DNA from: CALMZY01 sp052033915
Lineage (GTDB): Bacteria > Verrucomicrobiota > Kiritimatiellia > CAIQIC01 > JAGNIJ01
Length of the DNA: 64,000 nucleotides
Direction: 5' to 3'
Assembly (NCBI GenBank): GCA_052033915.1
Contig: JBPOJF010000015.1
Coordinates: 1 to 64,000 of the forward strand
Below, piece by piece: positions 16,264-26,600 of this stretch (positions within the stretch are counted from its first letter, which is position 1; each line of letters begins with the position of its first letter). Made by a program: the position numbers and the translations under genes. The notes below the pieces were generated by a model. It was not told where the DNA came from and did not search any database. It worked only from the letters and a program-made list of their open reading frames with translations.

Positions 16264-17151
16264 CTAGGCCGCGCCGTCATTCCGTTCTTTGAGGTTCAAC
16301 AGGGCGATCTGATCGGCCAGCAGGCCGATGAAGAAGAGGAACATCGCCATGATCATGACCGTGACGGCGCCGTTTGAGACCCGCGCGGTCTTCCATATGT
16401 CGCTGACGGCGACCGCAAAGCCCCAGAGTCCAACGGCAAGGCTGGCAGGGAGAAAAAGCTTCAGCGGATTAAAGAGCATGATGATTCGCAGCAACAGCAT
16501 CACGGTCTTGAAGCCGTCCTTGATCGGCCGGACGTTGCTCGCCCGTCCGACGCGCGGCGTGACCTTGATGGGGACCGTGCCGATGGAGTAGCCCTCCTTG
16601 AGGAATGCGAGCGTGGACGTCGTGCTGAACGAGAAGCCGTTGGGCATCAGGTGCAGAAGCGAGCGGATGATCTTCCGGTCAAACCCGCGCAGGCCCGAGT
16701 TAAAGTCGGGCAGTTTCTGCTCTACAAGATATTCGCCGACGACGCGGATAATCCACTTCCCGAACTTGCGGTTGGCCACTTGGTGGGAATCCGCCGTACG
16801 TTCGCCGATGACCAGCGAGTGCTGGTCCAATTGCCGGGCGATTTCCTCCACGGCGTCGGCGTTATGCTGGCCGTCGCTGTCCATCGTGATGATCTTGTTC
16901 GTCCGGGCATGCCGGATGCCCGTCTTGAGAGACGCGCCGTAGCCCTTGTTCACCGTGTGCTGGAGGAGGGTCACCGGGTATTTTCGGATGATCGCCGCCG
17001 TTTCGTCCGTTGACCCGTCATCGACGACGATCACCTCCGCGCGGCCTGTCAGGCCGCCGGCGGCAAGATGGTCGAGCGTGGCGCCAATGCCATGCGCCTC
17101 GTTATAAGCGGGAATCACAATGGTGAAGTCGGGGTTTGTGCCAGCCTGCAT
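16264..17151 (-). CDS. DPM1-like GT2 glycosyltransferase with C-terminal membrane segments
   Basis: A 295-residue GT-A enzyme. FTIVIPAYNEAHGIG opens the fold, VVDDGSTDET (about 42-51) and TMDSDGQHN (about 89-97) give the nucleotide and metal sites. The acceptor region has DFNSGLRGF. Two hydrophobic segments (about 228-248 and 262-285) close the protein. This is the layout of polyprenyl-phosphate glycosyltransferases. It is the first gene of a leftward unit with a deacetylase and an LPG-synthase-TM protein, suggesting synthesis, deacetylation and flipping of one polyprenyl-P-aminosugar; that pathway is inference. Confidence 0.86.
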   Translation of the reverse strand: MQAGTNPDFTIVIPAYNEAHGIGATLDHLAAGGLTGRAEVIVVDDGSTDETAAIIRKYPVTLLQHTVNKGYGASLKTGIRHARTNKIITMDSDGQHNADAVEEIARQLDQHSLVIGERTADSHQVANRKFGKWIIRVVGEYLVEQKLPDFNSGLRGFDRKIIRSLLHLMPNGFSFSTTSTLAFLKEGYSIGTVPIKVTPRVGRASNVRPIKDGFKTVMLLLRIIMLFNPLKLFLPASLAVGLWGFAVAVSDIWKTARVSNGAVTVMIMAMFLFFIGLLADQIALLNLKERNDGAA

Positions 17152-17277
17152 GATTCATCGCTCCCATTTTGGAGAAGATCTCTTCTGGCGGGCGATGATA
17201 TCGGAATGGGGCGGAAACGCAACATGGAAGAGGAGTGTGGGTCGGTGGGCTCAAGGGCGGCCCGAGGGTCGGAAGGG

Positions 17278-17306
17278 TTGACACCCGGAGCCTTCTATGC
17301 AAAATC
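17278..17306 (+). promoter_or_regulatory. Possible promoter for the SGNH gene at 17359
   Basis: A consensus-like TTGACA (17278-17283) is followed after 17 bases by AAAATC, a poor -10. It lies in the 207-base divergent gap between the leftward GT2 and the rightward SGNH gene, the only large gap here. The -10 is weak, so this is tentative. Confidence 0.25.
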
Positions 17307-17358
17307 CGGCACGATTATGATTTCTTCAATCCGTGCAGGATCAAGGGGTTAGGTCGCG

Positions 17359-18660
17359 ATGGACGGTGATGGCAAGTCAATGGGCCGGAGCGCGGTTGCT
17401 TGGGTTTGCAAACTTACCGCGCTGGGATTGCTCGCCGTGGGCGCGATATGCCTGCTCCTGGTTGCCGGCATGATTTACAAGGGCGGTGTCTGGGCCCATT
17501 TCATCTACGCGGAAAAACCCATCCCTCATTTGCTTGGCGGAGTCGCGGCTCTGTTCGCGGCCTATGTTTTGCACCGCGGAATCCGCAACACGCGCAAGGA
17601 CTGGCTGCGGGTTTTCGGCAAGATGGTGATGGCCGCGTTCAGCCTGATCCTGTCGCTGTTTATCGCCGAGATCGGCCTGCGCGCATATTCCTCCGCCCGG
17701 CAGAACGCCAATTCCATGGAGAAGCTCAAGGCGGCGCGGCGGACCGGGAAGCCTGTTCCCATCCGCAGTACGCATGCCTTGGGGGCCATCATTCAGCCCA
17801 GCGACAATCTGAAAGTGATGTACGAGCTTTTGCCGAATCTGAACACGGTGTTCGCACGCAATCGCTTGATTACCAATTCCGACGGAATGCGGGAAACCAA
17901 CGATTACCCCGTGCCCAGGGTTCCAAACAGCACGCGGATCATCGGGATTGGCGACTCGGGCATGTTTGGGTGGAACCTCGACCAGAACGAGGACTACATG
18001 TCCGTGCTGGAAGCCAACCTGAACCGGAGGCGGGACGGCACGACATACGAAGTGCTGAATATGGCCGTGCCGGGATATAACACCCAGTTGGAGGTCGAGT
18101 CTTTGCGGGACAAGGGTCTGAAGTACAAGCCCGACATCGTCATCGTCGGCTGGTGCGAAAACGACTACAGCCTGCCGTTCTTCCTGCTGGAGAAGGAGAA
18201 CTACCGTCGGAGGGACGTCTCGTTTCTCTACAATCTTCTTTTCCGGCGCGCCGTCTTGAAAGACAACGAGACTCGGGTCGCGACGGGTTTTGTCCTTCGG
18301 GACCTGCGCGAATTCGATCGGGAGCGGGTCGTGTCGGAGTTGACCGCCGGTTCCGATATCGACCGGGTCGGGCAGGCACTGGCCGAACTCAAGGCCTTGT
18401 CCGAACAGGAAGGCTTCAAGTTGCTCGTGTTCGGACCCATGAAGAAAACCATCCGCAACCTGTGCCGGCAGGTCGGCGTGCCTTACAGCAATACACGCGA
18501 CCTGATCCCGGAAGGCGCTTATCCGAAGGAGTACCTCGTTTACTGGATGCATCCGAGCAAGGACGGCCATCGTGTGCTGGCGAAACACCTGGAAGACGAT
18601 CTCGTCCGGCGCGGCTGGCTGCCGCCGCCCCGGCCGAAGGGATTCTCGGCGGGAGGCTGA
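17359..18660 (+). CDS. Membrane-anchored SGNH-hydrolase-like protein
   Basis: A 433-residue protein. Three hydrophobic segments (about 17-39, 52-70 and 88-108) precede a soluble domain. That domain has the SGNH blocks GIGDSGMFGW (about 195-204), an Asn in WCENDY (about 264-269) and MHPSKDGH (about 396-403). This arrangement resembles AlgX/DHHW- or OafB-like SGNH proteins that O-acylate or deacylate exported polysaccharide. The start at 17359 is used; an internal ATG at 17380 is possible. It is the first of a rightward pair with the large membrane protein at 18765. The acyl chemistry is not shown. Confidence 0.75.
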   Translation: MDGDGKSMGRSAVAWVCKLTALGLLAVGAICLLLVAGMIYKGGVWAHFIYAEKPIPHLLGGVAALFAAYVLHRGIRNTRKDWLRVFGKMVMAAFSLILSLFIAEIGLRAYSSARQNANSMEKLKAARRTGKPVPIRSTHALGAIIQPSDNLKVMYELLPNLNTVFARNRLITNSDGMRETNDYPVPRVPNSTRIIGIGDSGMFGWNLDQNEDYMSVLEANLNRRRDGTTYEVLNMAVPGYNTQLEVESLRDKGLKYKPDIVIVGWCENDYSLPFFLLEKENYRRRDVSFLYNLLFRRAVLKDNETRVATGFVLRDLREFDRERVVSELTAGSDIDRVGQALAELKALSEQEGFKLLVFGPMKKTIRNLCRQVGVPYSNTRDLIPEGAYPKEYLVYWMHPSKDGHRVLAKHLEDDLVRRGWLPPPRPKGFSAGG

Positions 18661-18764
18661 ATTGCACGTCGACGTTGGACATTCGTTTCCGCACTCTTCT
18701 CCATGAGAGAACTCTCGTGCAATGCGCGGGCCGATTCTGGTAGATTCGCGCCCAGGCATCGGCG

Positions 18765-21323
18765 ATGAAGACTCGTCACATGATTCTGCTCTCGCTCCTG
18801 GTCGTGGTCATTCTGGCCGGATGGGTGACGTGGCCGCTGGGCCGGTACTTCCACGCGGGCATGCCGTCCTCGCACCGCCCGGAGGCCGGCGGGCCGCGGG
18901 CGATGATTGCGGGAGATCACCTTCAGTTTCTGTTCCAGTTGTGGATGCTGGCCGACGCGTTCGAGGGAAAGACGCCCCTTTTCTATCACGTCTATGAGTT
19001 CAACCAGGGCAACGACGAGGAGCGGCGCGAGGTAGGCACGTATTACTTCCCGTTCGGCCTCATGTATGTCGCGGGTCAGTTCCTCGGCGGGCGGGCCGTG
19101 GGCTGGAACCTGATGCTGTTTCTCAGCGCGTGGCTGACATACCTGATGACGTGGGCGCTGGCGCGCCGGTTCTGCGCCTCGACAGGGACGGCGGCTGTGG
19201 CCGCGTTGCCGGGCCTGCTGCTGCCGTATTTGTGGATGTGCCTGCTGGGCGGAAGCCCCACCGGATTGGGCATGATGTGGGTGCCGGTCATTTTCTACGG
19301 CATCGACGTGGCGGTTCGCGATCGCCGCGTGTGGGGCGCGATTCTCGCAGGCGTGGCGCTCTTCGTCTCGCCGTGGGGCGATCTGCACGTGTTTTTCTTT
19401 TCGTTCCTGGCGGCGCCCGTTTGGATGGCTTTCTGTCTGTTCCGGGCCATGGAGGAAGGCTCGTGGAGTTTCCACGGGCGCCGCTGGCGGGATCTGCTGA
19501 TCCCGGTCGTCCCGTTCATTGCGCTGATGGCCGTCGCCTATCTCCAGACGGCGCTGGTCAAGCATTCGCTTTCGGGCACCGCGCAGTCCCAGGGCCGGTC
19601 GATTGCCGAATCGGTCATCTTTGCCCCGCGATGGGAGGGCCTGCTGGCGTGGGATCCGTCGAATGCGTTCAACCTGATCTATCTGGGGTGGGTGACGGTC
19701 GCGGTCCTGGCGGCGGGCCTCGTCCTGCTCGCGGCCGACGCGTGGCGCAAGCGGCGCGGCGGGGTGAATCGCCTGCTGCTCTTGCTTCTGCTTCTGGCCG
19801 CGATCCTGGGGATTGTGCTGCTGGCGCTGGGCCCGAATATCCCGGGCGACCCCAGGAACCTGGTATGGCGGGGGGTGCGCAAGCTGATTCCCCCGTACAA
19901 GTTGATCCGTCAGCCCGCCAAGGTCTTCTGCATCCTGGCTCCATTCCTGTCGATCGCGCTGGCCGTGGCCCTCAGCCGGCTCAGCGCCCTGTTCTTCCGA
20001 CGCGCGGCGGCCGGCTTTCTCCTGATCGTGGGCGCGGCGATGACGTGGGATTACGGCCGGCGGATTGAGCCGACGATCTGCCTGCTGGACTACGAGCAGG
20101 GCGCGTACCGCGCGATCGCCGAAGACGCCGCGAAATGCGGGCGCGACAACCGTGCGATGTCCATTCCCATCTGGCCCGGCGACTCGCACTGGAATTCGCT
20201 GACGGAGTATTACGCCACGCTGTACCGGACGAAGATGCTGAACGGCTATCGGCCCAGCATTCGCCTGCAGTACCGCGCGGACATCTTCGACCGGTTTGTT
20301 CCCATGAACTTGGGTCTCATCTCCGACGACCGGCTGGATGCGTTGCTCGCGCGCAAGATCGGGTACCTGGTTCTGCAGGAAGACGCATTCCCGGACAAGG
20401 TCAGTCCTTTCCCCGTGGCCCTGACGCTGGACGCGCTGTTGCAGCACCCGCGGATCGAGTTCCTGGCGCGCGACGCCGAAATCTGGGCCTTCAAGATTCT
20501 GGACGTCGGCGCGCCACGCGCGACGCCGGCGACCGCCCGCGCTGAAGAGCGGCCCCGGCTGGCCTCGCGCTGGTGGTGGGCGCCCGAGTACGTCGCGCAG
20601 GATGCGCCGCTGGTCAAGGACGATGACGGAACAGTGACCGGCGTGCGGCTGACCCAGGGCGGTATCCGGGTGCCGTTGCCGCCGCGTTTCCTTTATCATT
20701 TCGACGACTTGCGCTACGTCGTGGCCGCGCGCGGCACGGGAACGCTGTGCGGCGCGTTCCAGACGGATTCCAACAGCGCGCCGGGCAAGGTGACGGCGCC
20801 CGTGACCGCCGACTGGTCCTGGATCGAATTGTCCGTTCCGTCCTTTCCGGGCGCGTGCGATTTGCTCCTCACGCTCTCAGCGAAACACGGAACGGTGGAT
20901 ATAGGCAGCGCCACCCTGCTGGCCGGGCCGTGGCCGTGGCTCGAGCCGGGGAAAAACCTGTCGCTCCGGGCCGACGCTTTCTTCCGGGCCGGCTACTCGG
21001 AGACTGAAAACGGAGCGGTGCATCTTCGCGTCGAGCGGGATCCGGCGGATGTTATCTTCTACGCGTCGTGCATCCCGTTGGTTCGGGGGCGGTACCGTGT
21101 GGACGTGGACTTCGAGAGCCCGGCCGGGCGGGGCGTGGAAGTGGGGTCCGCCACGATGTGGCGTCGCCGGGGCGAACCGCTCGGCTCGTGCTCGCTGCGC
21201 GCCGGTGAACCGGCCTCGTTCGAGATTACGCACGACAGCCCGCGCCTGCTGCGCTTTGAGATTCGCTACAACCGCGCGGCCGACCTCACGATTCGCGCGG
21301 TGACGCTGACGAGGATGGAGTAA
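18765..21323 (+). CDS. Large YfhO/GT-C-like membrane protein with extracytoplasmic C-terminus
   Basis: An 852-residue protein. After an N-terminal anchor, the first outside loop holds AGDHLQFLFQ, with acidic and aromatic residues at the GT-C active-site position. About 11 further hydrophobic segments run to roughly residue 430, with GPNIPGDPRN and PPYKLIRQPAKVF in the later loops as in YfhO-type proteins. The rest (about 440-852) is soluble: a Rossmann-like part, then two beta-rich parts without recognised family. It probably transfers a sugar from a polyprenyl-phosphate donor outside the inner membrane. The function is inferred from topology only. Confidence 0.6.
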   Translation: MKTRHMILLSLLVVVILAGWVTWPLGRYFHAGMPSSHRPEAGGPRAMIAGDHLQFLFQLWMLADAFEGKTPLFYHVYEFNQGNDEERREVGTYYFPFGLMYVAGQFLGGRAVGWNLMLFLSAWLTYLMTWALARRFCASTGTAAVAALPGLLLPYLWMCLLGGSPTGLGMMWVPVIFYGIDVAVRDRRVWGAILAGVALFVSPWGDLHVFFFSFLAAPVWMAFCLFRAMEEGSWSFHGRRWRDLLIPVVPFIALMAVAYLQTALVKHSLSGTAQSQGRSIAESVIFAPRWEGLLAWDPSNAFNLIYLGWVTVAVLAAGLVLLAADAWRKRRGGVNRLLLLLLLLAAILGIVLLALGPNIPGDPRNLVWRGVRKLIPPYKLIRQPAKVFCILAPFLSIALAVALSRLSALFFRRAAAGFLLIVGAAMTWDYGRRIEPTICLLDYEQGAYRAIAEDAAKCGRDNRAMSIPIWPGDSHWNSLTEYYATLYRTKMLNGYRPSIRLQYRADIFDRFVPMNLGLISDDRLDALLARKIGYLVLQEDAFPDKVSPFPVALTLDALLQHPRIEFLARDAEIWAFKILDVGAPRATPATARAEERPRLASRWWWAPEYVAQDAPLVKDDDGTVTGVRLTQGGIRVPLPPRFLYHFDDLRYVVAARGTGTLCGAFQTDSNSAPGKVTAPVTADWSWIELSVPSFPGACDLLLTLSAKHGTVDIGSATLLAGPWPWLEPGKNLSLRADAFFRAGYSETENGAVHLRVERDPADVIFYASCIPLVRGRYRVDVDFESPAGRGVEVGSATMWRRRGEPLGSCSLRAGEPASFEITHDSPRLLRFEIRYNRAADLTIRAVTLTRME

Positions 21324-21328
21324 CCCGG

Positions 21329-21386
21329 TGTAGCGTCGCCCGTCCCCGGGCGAGAGGAATGTCCACTGAGGACAGCGGACGCTACA
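21329..21386. repeat. 58-bp structured repeat between convergent genes, copy 1
   Basis: It opens with TGTAGCGTC and closes with GACGCTACA, a perfect 9-base terminal inverted repeat. Inside are two further stems: CGCCCG-tccc-CGGGCG, and TGTCC-actga-GGACA. Folded, it would make a three-way junction. It fills the gap between the rightward gene ending at 21323 and the leftward gene ending at 21388. A near-identical copy is at 26724-26782, again between convergent genes. It probably serves as a bidirectional terminator or is a REP-like mobile element. Confidence 0.85.
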
Positions 21387-21387
21387 C

Positions 21388-22485
21388 TTACTTCTTAAGC
21401 TGCATGTAGAACTTCGCGTTGGCGAGCACGGCATCCGCCGCCACCGCATTCCCCTGCGCGTTCCAGTGGCGGTCGCTCATCAGGTAGCACGTTTGCCATC
21501 CATCCTGGTTCGCGCGGATCGCCGGAAGCAGGTCCAGGTACTGCATATCGAGCTTGCGGCAGATCGGCGCTAGTTGCGCGGGCAGGGGCGGTTCGCCGTT
21601 CTTCTCCGCGCGGAGGATGTCCGTGTCGCACGGGATCGTCAGCACCAGGATGGGTTTGTCGCCCGCCGCGCGGCGCAATTCCGTCAGGACTTTCTTCAAC
21701 CGCGCAAGCTGGTCGGGCGTGTAGTCGAAGTAGCCTGCGTAGCCTTCCGCCACGTGCGCGTTCCGGTGGCGCGCCAGGCTCTTCATGTGCTTGATCAGGT
21801 TGCCGGTGTACGTGAACTGCCGCAACGCCTGCTCGAGGATTCGCGAGACGACCGGGCGTTGCTCCCGCGGCGTGTAGATGAGTTCGTAGTCGGGGTCCTT
21901 GCCGACAAAGAACGGCCGGTAGCGGCCTTGATGCATCTGGAGCGCGTACTCGTGATCGTCGTCGAGAAAGTCGTTGTCGGGGAGCAGGGCAAGGAGGACC
22001 GCGTCGTGATCGAATTCCCGGGCCAGGTGTTCGTAGAGCATATACTCCTGCGTCGGGCCGAACGAGCCGGACGTGCCGAAATTGAGGTGCTCAAGCCCGG
22101 TGGCCTTCTCAAGCCGGTCGCTGAAGCGGTCCTCCGTCGCGACACCCCAGCCCTCCGTGAAGGAATCGCCGAGGACGACGACGCGCTTCCTGCCGCCGGC
22201 CGACTTCTCGCGCTCGCGGTCGCGCATGCCGAAGGCGTTGGCCTTGTAGGTCAGCCGGAAGTCGCGGGTGATGTGCTTGTAAACGGAATGTGGGTCGTGC
22301 CAGACGCCGAAGTGCGGGTTGCTGTCCGTCCAGAACCGCGACCGGACGTTGGACAGGCAATACGACGGCCGCTGGATTTTCAGTCGGCCCGTGGCGCACA
22401 TCCACGCCAGCCCCGCCTCCAGCAGTACGAACGCAAGGAATGCGCTGAACGCCGGCCGCAGAAGAACCGGGAAGATTTTTTTCAT
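21388..22485 (-). CDS. Membrane-anchored SGNH-hydrolase-like protein
   Basis: A 365-residue protein. An N-terminal anchor (about 5-27) precedes a soluble SGNH domain with VVVLGDSFTEGWGV (about 102-115), an acidic LLPDNDFLDDD region (about 163-173) and a late MSDRHWNAQGN (about 335-345) carrying the Asp-x-x-His pair. It resembles the family at 17359 but is not a close copy. A role in acylation or deacylation of exported glycan is likely. The start MKKIFP at 22485 gives a proper anchor; the longer frame would run into the divergent SDR gene. Its stop lies one base from the 58-bp repeat. Confidence 0.75.
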   Translation of the reverse strand: MKKIFPVLLRPAFSAFLAFVLLEAGLAWMCATGRLKIQRPSYCLSNVRSRFWTDSNPHFGVWHDPHSVYKHITRDFRLTYKANAFGMRDREREKSAGGRKRVVVLGDSFTEGWGVATEDRFSDRLEKATGLEHLNFGTSGSFGPTQEYMLYEHLAREFDHDAVLLALLPDNDFLDDDHEYALQMHQGRYRPFFVGKDPDYELIYTPREQRPVVSRILEQALRQFTYTGNLIKHMKSLARHRNAHVAEGYAGYFDYTPDQLARLKKVLTELRRAAGDKPILVLTIPCDTDILRAEKNGEPPLPAQLAPICRKLDMQYLDLLPAIRANQDGWQTCYLMSDRHWNAQGNAVAADAVLANAKFYMQLKK

Positions 22486-22594
22486 CGAGGTGGCAGTGAA
22501 TACCGCGCCGGGGCGCATGTCAAGGGCTTCGCAAATCCACCGGCGCGAAGATTCGTCATTGAACCGTGCCGCGAAATATTGGAGATTCCGCGCC

Positions 22595-23617
22595 ATGGGA
22601 GACGATCTCACACCGCTTGGAAACGCCGTGGTGTTGGTCACCGGCGCAACCGGGTTCACCGGGTCCGCGCTGGTGCGCAAGCTCTGCGCCCGCGGCGCGC
22701 GCGTCCGCGCGATTGCGCGGGCGTCATCGAACCGGGACGGTTTGCGCGACCTTCCGATCGAATGGGTGGAAGGGGATGTGTTTGATCCCGCGGTGGTCGA
22801 ACGGGCGGCGGTGGGTGTCGATATCATCTTCCACGTGGCGGCCGCCTTCCGGCAGGCGGGACTGAGCGACGAGATGTACGGCGAGGTTCATGTGGAGAGC
22901 ACGCGCCTGCTGGCCGAGGCCGCGTTGAAGAACCCGGGATTCAAACGCTTCGTGCATGTGTCCACCGTCGGTGTGCACGGCCATGTTGAGAATCCGCCGG
23001 CAGACGAGGATTATCCCTTCAGTCCCGGCGACATTTACCAGCGGACGAAGGCCGAGGCGGAACTGTGGATTCGCGAGTTCGCAGCCCGGCATAATCTGCC
23101 GCTCGCGGGGATTCGTCCCGCAGCCATCTACGGGCCCGGCGACCGGCGTCTCCTCAAGGTTTTCAAGATGGCGACCTGGCCCGTGGTTCCTGTGCCCGGC
23201 AGCGCGACCGGCCAGTTGTATCACCTGATTCACGTGGACGACCTGACGGAGATCTTCATCCTGGCGGCGGTCCATCCGGCCGCGGCCGGCGGCGTCTTCA
23301 TCGCGGGCGATCCCGCGGCGATGGCGCTGACGGATATCATCCGGATCATCGGCGCGGAAATCGGCCGTTCGATCCGTTTCGTCCGTGTTCCCGCATGGCC
23401 GTTCTTCATGCTGGCCTCCGTCTGCGAGTCCGTCTGCCGTCCGCTGGGCCTCGAACCGCCGATTTACCGCCGGCGCGTCGCTTTCTTCACGAAGGACCGC
23501 TCGTTTAACACCGCGCGATTGCGCGAGAAACTGGGATATCGGTATCGTCGGACGACGGAGGAAGGACTTCGCGAGACGGCCCGCTGGTATCTTGAACAAG
23601 GGTGGATCAAGAAATGA
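22595..23617 (+). CDS. Extended SDR: NAD-dependent epimerase/dehydratase
   Basis: A 340-residue Rossmann enzyme. GATGFTGSALV (16-26) binds the dinucleotide and YQRTK (about 147-151) is the YxxxK active site. PAAIYGPGDRRL (about 167-178) follows, as in 3-beta-HSD/dihydroflavonol-reductase-like extended SDRs. It probably modifies a nucleotide sugar or a lipid. Start MGDDLTP at 22595 places the glycine motif where expected; the longer frame overlaps the divergent SGNH gene. The stop overlaps the next start by ATGA at 23614, so the two are coupled. Confidence 0.85.
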   Translation: MGDDLTPLGNAVVLVTGATGFTGSALVRKLCARGARVRAIARASSNRDGLRDLPIEWVEGDVFDPAVVERAAVGVDIIFHVAAAFRQAGLSDEMYGEVHVESTRLLAEAALKNPGFKRFVHVSTVGVHGHVENPPADEDYPFSPGDIYQRTKAEAELWIREFAARHNLPLAGIRPAAIYGPGDRRLLKVFKMATWPVVPVPGSATGQLYHLIHVDDLTEIFILAAVHPAAAGGVFIAGDPAAMALTDIIRIIGAEIGRSIRFVRVPAWPFFMLASVCESVCRPLGLEPPIYRRRVAFFTKDRSFNTARLREKLGYRYRRTTEEGLRETARWYLEQGWIKK

Positions 23618-26600
23618 CCGGGGAACGGATCAGCAAGCCCGCACAGGATACCCGTGCCTGGCGCGCGCCTGCATGGGCGATGCTGCTTCTGTTGGTCATC
23701 CTCTTGTCCGCGCTGGGCCTTCGCTACCGGGGTGTTGCCTGGTCCCGCCTGCATCCGGACGAACCTACGATTGCCCAGTGGACGGTCCGCATGGAGGACA
23801 ACAGCTACATCTCGGAACGGTTTTATGCCGGCGGCTACTTCCATATGGTCAAACCGGTGTTGCGGATGCGGGATGTGTTCAGCGGGTTGGCCAAGGATTG
23901 GCGGGTTTTCCAGGGGTATGGGGACGAGGACGATTCCATGCCTTCCGACCGCCTTGTTTTCCTGAGGAAGGTCAACGTCTGGCTCGCGGTCATGACCGTC
24001 GGGCTTGTGTATCTTCTCGCGAGACGTGTCACAGGCCGTTGCGGCGCGGCGCTGGCGGCGGCGGGATTCATGGCCCTCGCGCGCCTGCATGTCGAACACG
24101 CGCATTACGCGGAGACGGATATCGCGCTGGTCTTTGCCCTGACCCTGGCCTTGTACGCATGGATTCGGCTTTTCGACGGGGGCCGCACGGTGTGGTTTCT
24201 GGCGGCGGCCTTTCTGTCCGGCTGGGCCATCGGCACCAAGTTCACGATCATCACCTTGGTGCTCAACGTCCTGGCTGGCGCTCTCATCCTGGGCGCGCGC
24301 GCGGGGCATTCCGGCCGCGTCGCGCGAATGACGGGCCTGACGGCGGCCGGGCTGGTTCTGTGCATCGTTGCCGTGCTGTACACCAACCAGGGAATCCTGA
24401 ACTGGAAATGGTTCTGGCCACAGGTCACGTCGGGACTCGAATCCGTGTACGGCGAGCGGGCGAGCCTGCTGGGCGATTCCGCGGCTGATCGAAGCGCTGT
24501 CTGGCTGTCGAACCTGGAGACCCTCATGAAAGGGCTCACGGATACCGGCTGGCTATGGAGTTTCCTGATCGTGATCGGGCTCGCGTTCGTGCTGGCCCCG
24601 TCGTACCGCCGGTTCTGGCCGGTGACGGTCCTGTTCCCTCTGTTCTACGGTTGGTATTTCGTGTTCATGTCGCCGTGGACGCGCGGCCAGGAGTTCATGA
24701 CCTTCTTCCCGGTGATGGCTTTGTGGATCGCCATCGGCTTGAACGAGTTGTCCGAGCGCGCGGCCCGGCATTTGCCGGCCGGCGCGGTCCGTACGGGGGT
24801 CGCGGTCCTCGCGCTGGCCGCGCTTGCGGGAAGCGCCGTGACCGCCGGCCGTACCGCGAGCCTGTTCGGCTGGCCGGATCCTCGTGTTCAGGCCCTGCGC
24901 TGGCTTCACATGCACGCGCCGCTCGACGCCCTGGTCGGGACCGAGAAATACACGGCGCCGGTCGAACGTCTTTTCTCGCGCACGGAGTACATCGACCAGA
25001 TCGAGCGGCAGACCCCGGAGCGTTTTCGCGATCTGAAGCTGGACTACCTGTTCCGCAACGTGACCTCCCAGGGGCGCGGGACGCTGGCGCCGGGCACGCT
25101 GCAGATGTATCCGCGCTTCGCCGCGAATCTTCGCGCGTTTGAATCCGCCGCCCGCCGGCTCTGTGAATGGGGCGCGGTGGGAAATCCCGTGTATATGTTC
25201 GCGGGTCACCGGGTGGAGTGGTGGGAAGCCCGGCCGATTTCCCCCGCGGCGGAACTCGACATGCCGCTGTTCCGCGCCGTCTGCCTGCACAAGGACCGCT
25301 TCGTCACGGTGCCTCGGACCGCGAACTCCGTGGGGAGCGCGCCCGGCCTTTGGGTCGATCGCCATTCCCGGAGCTTCGTTCTTAACGGTCCCGCAGCCCA
25401 CTCGCGGGAGGCCTACGTGGTGCTCCAGACGGCCGAGCGGCCGGCGGATGTGATCGTGAGCGGGTCCGGATGCCGCCGGGAGGTATCGCTGGCCCCGTAC
25501 GACGTGGCCGTCGTTCCGATCCGCAGGCCGGCTTGGTGGCCGCGGTTCCAGGAGTATGACGTCATCCAGATCCGGGCGCGGCCGGTTCCACACATCGAAT
25601 ACATTCCGTGCTACGCGCAGGCGGCGCTCACGATTTCCGAAGCCGCCATGCTCGCTTTTCAGAAAGGATACGCGGACAAGGCCCTCGCGTTCCTGAAGGA
25701 GAAGAACGCCTGCCGGGCGCCGGACACCGCCTGGCTGGCCTTCGCGTGCGCGGTGGAAACGGGCGACTGGAGTCTCGCCGCCGAACTTCAGCCGCAGGCG
25801 CGCGGGATGCTGGAGCGCCTGACGGCGGCGGGCGCAATCAAGCCGGCGGAATGCCTGATCAACGGCTGCTCCGGCACCGCCATCCAGGAGCATTGCCGCA
25901 TCCGGATGCCGTTTTTCAAGGAGGATGTCATCAGGCACTCCGCATCCGCGATCTCGTCCATCCAGGTGGAACTGAAGAAGGACAAAGACCGGCCCAATGG
26001 GTTTGAATACGTGTGGCGTTTGCCGGTGCGGCTGGCCCCGGGCTTGTATGAACTCCGGTTCAACCTGCTGGTGCCCCGCCTCGTAAAGGACAAGAATCCC
26101 TGGAAGATTCAACTCTCGGACAGCATCAATCCGGCGAATCAGGAACTTGTGGCGGACGCCCTGGTCCCGCTAACCGTGACGCGCAAGGTGGATGTTCGGG
26201 AGGAAACCGATTTTTCGCTTACGCTTCAGTCCATGGAGTGGGGCGGTGCCTTGGAGCTTTCGGAGATCGAACTGCGTTGGGCCGGCGACGGATTGCTGGG
26301 TTCCGAGCGGAATGTCCTGGCCGCCGCCATGGAAAAACAGGCGGCGTATACGAATGCCGACGCGGCAGCCGAAGCGTCGGCCGGCACGATCTTCTATCCG
26401 TGGCTGAAGCTGACGGACGTCGGCCCGGATTCCTCCTCCGGCGGTCGCCGCTGCGTCTTCAAAGCGCTGCGCGACGGCGTGCCGCCGTTGATGATCAAGG
26501 CCTGGAGCAACGGGAAGGCGAAACGTCGTCCCTACTTCTCCGCCGTTCTGAATCCATCGTCCACGCGGCGGGGTCAGCGGCTGGAGGTTGTTGTTCCTCC

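Noticed and set aside
18540..20699. 719-codon minus-strand frame opposite the YfhO/GT-C-like gene
   Set aside because: Low-complexity Arg/Gln/His-rich product with no domain; shadow of the hydrophobic gene on the + strand.
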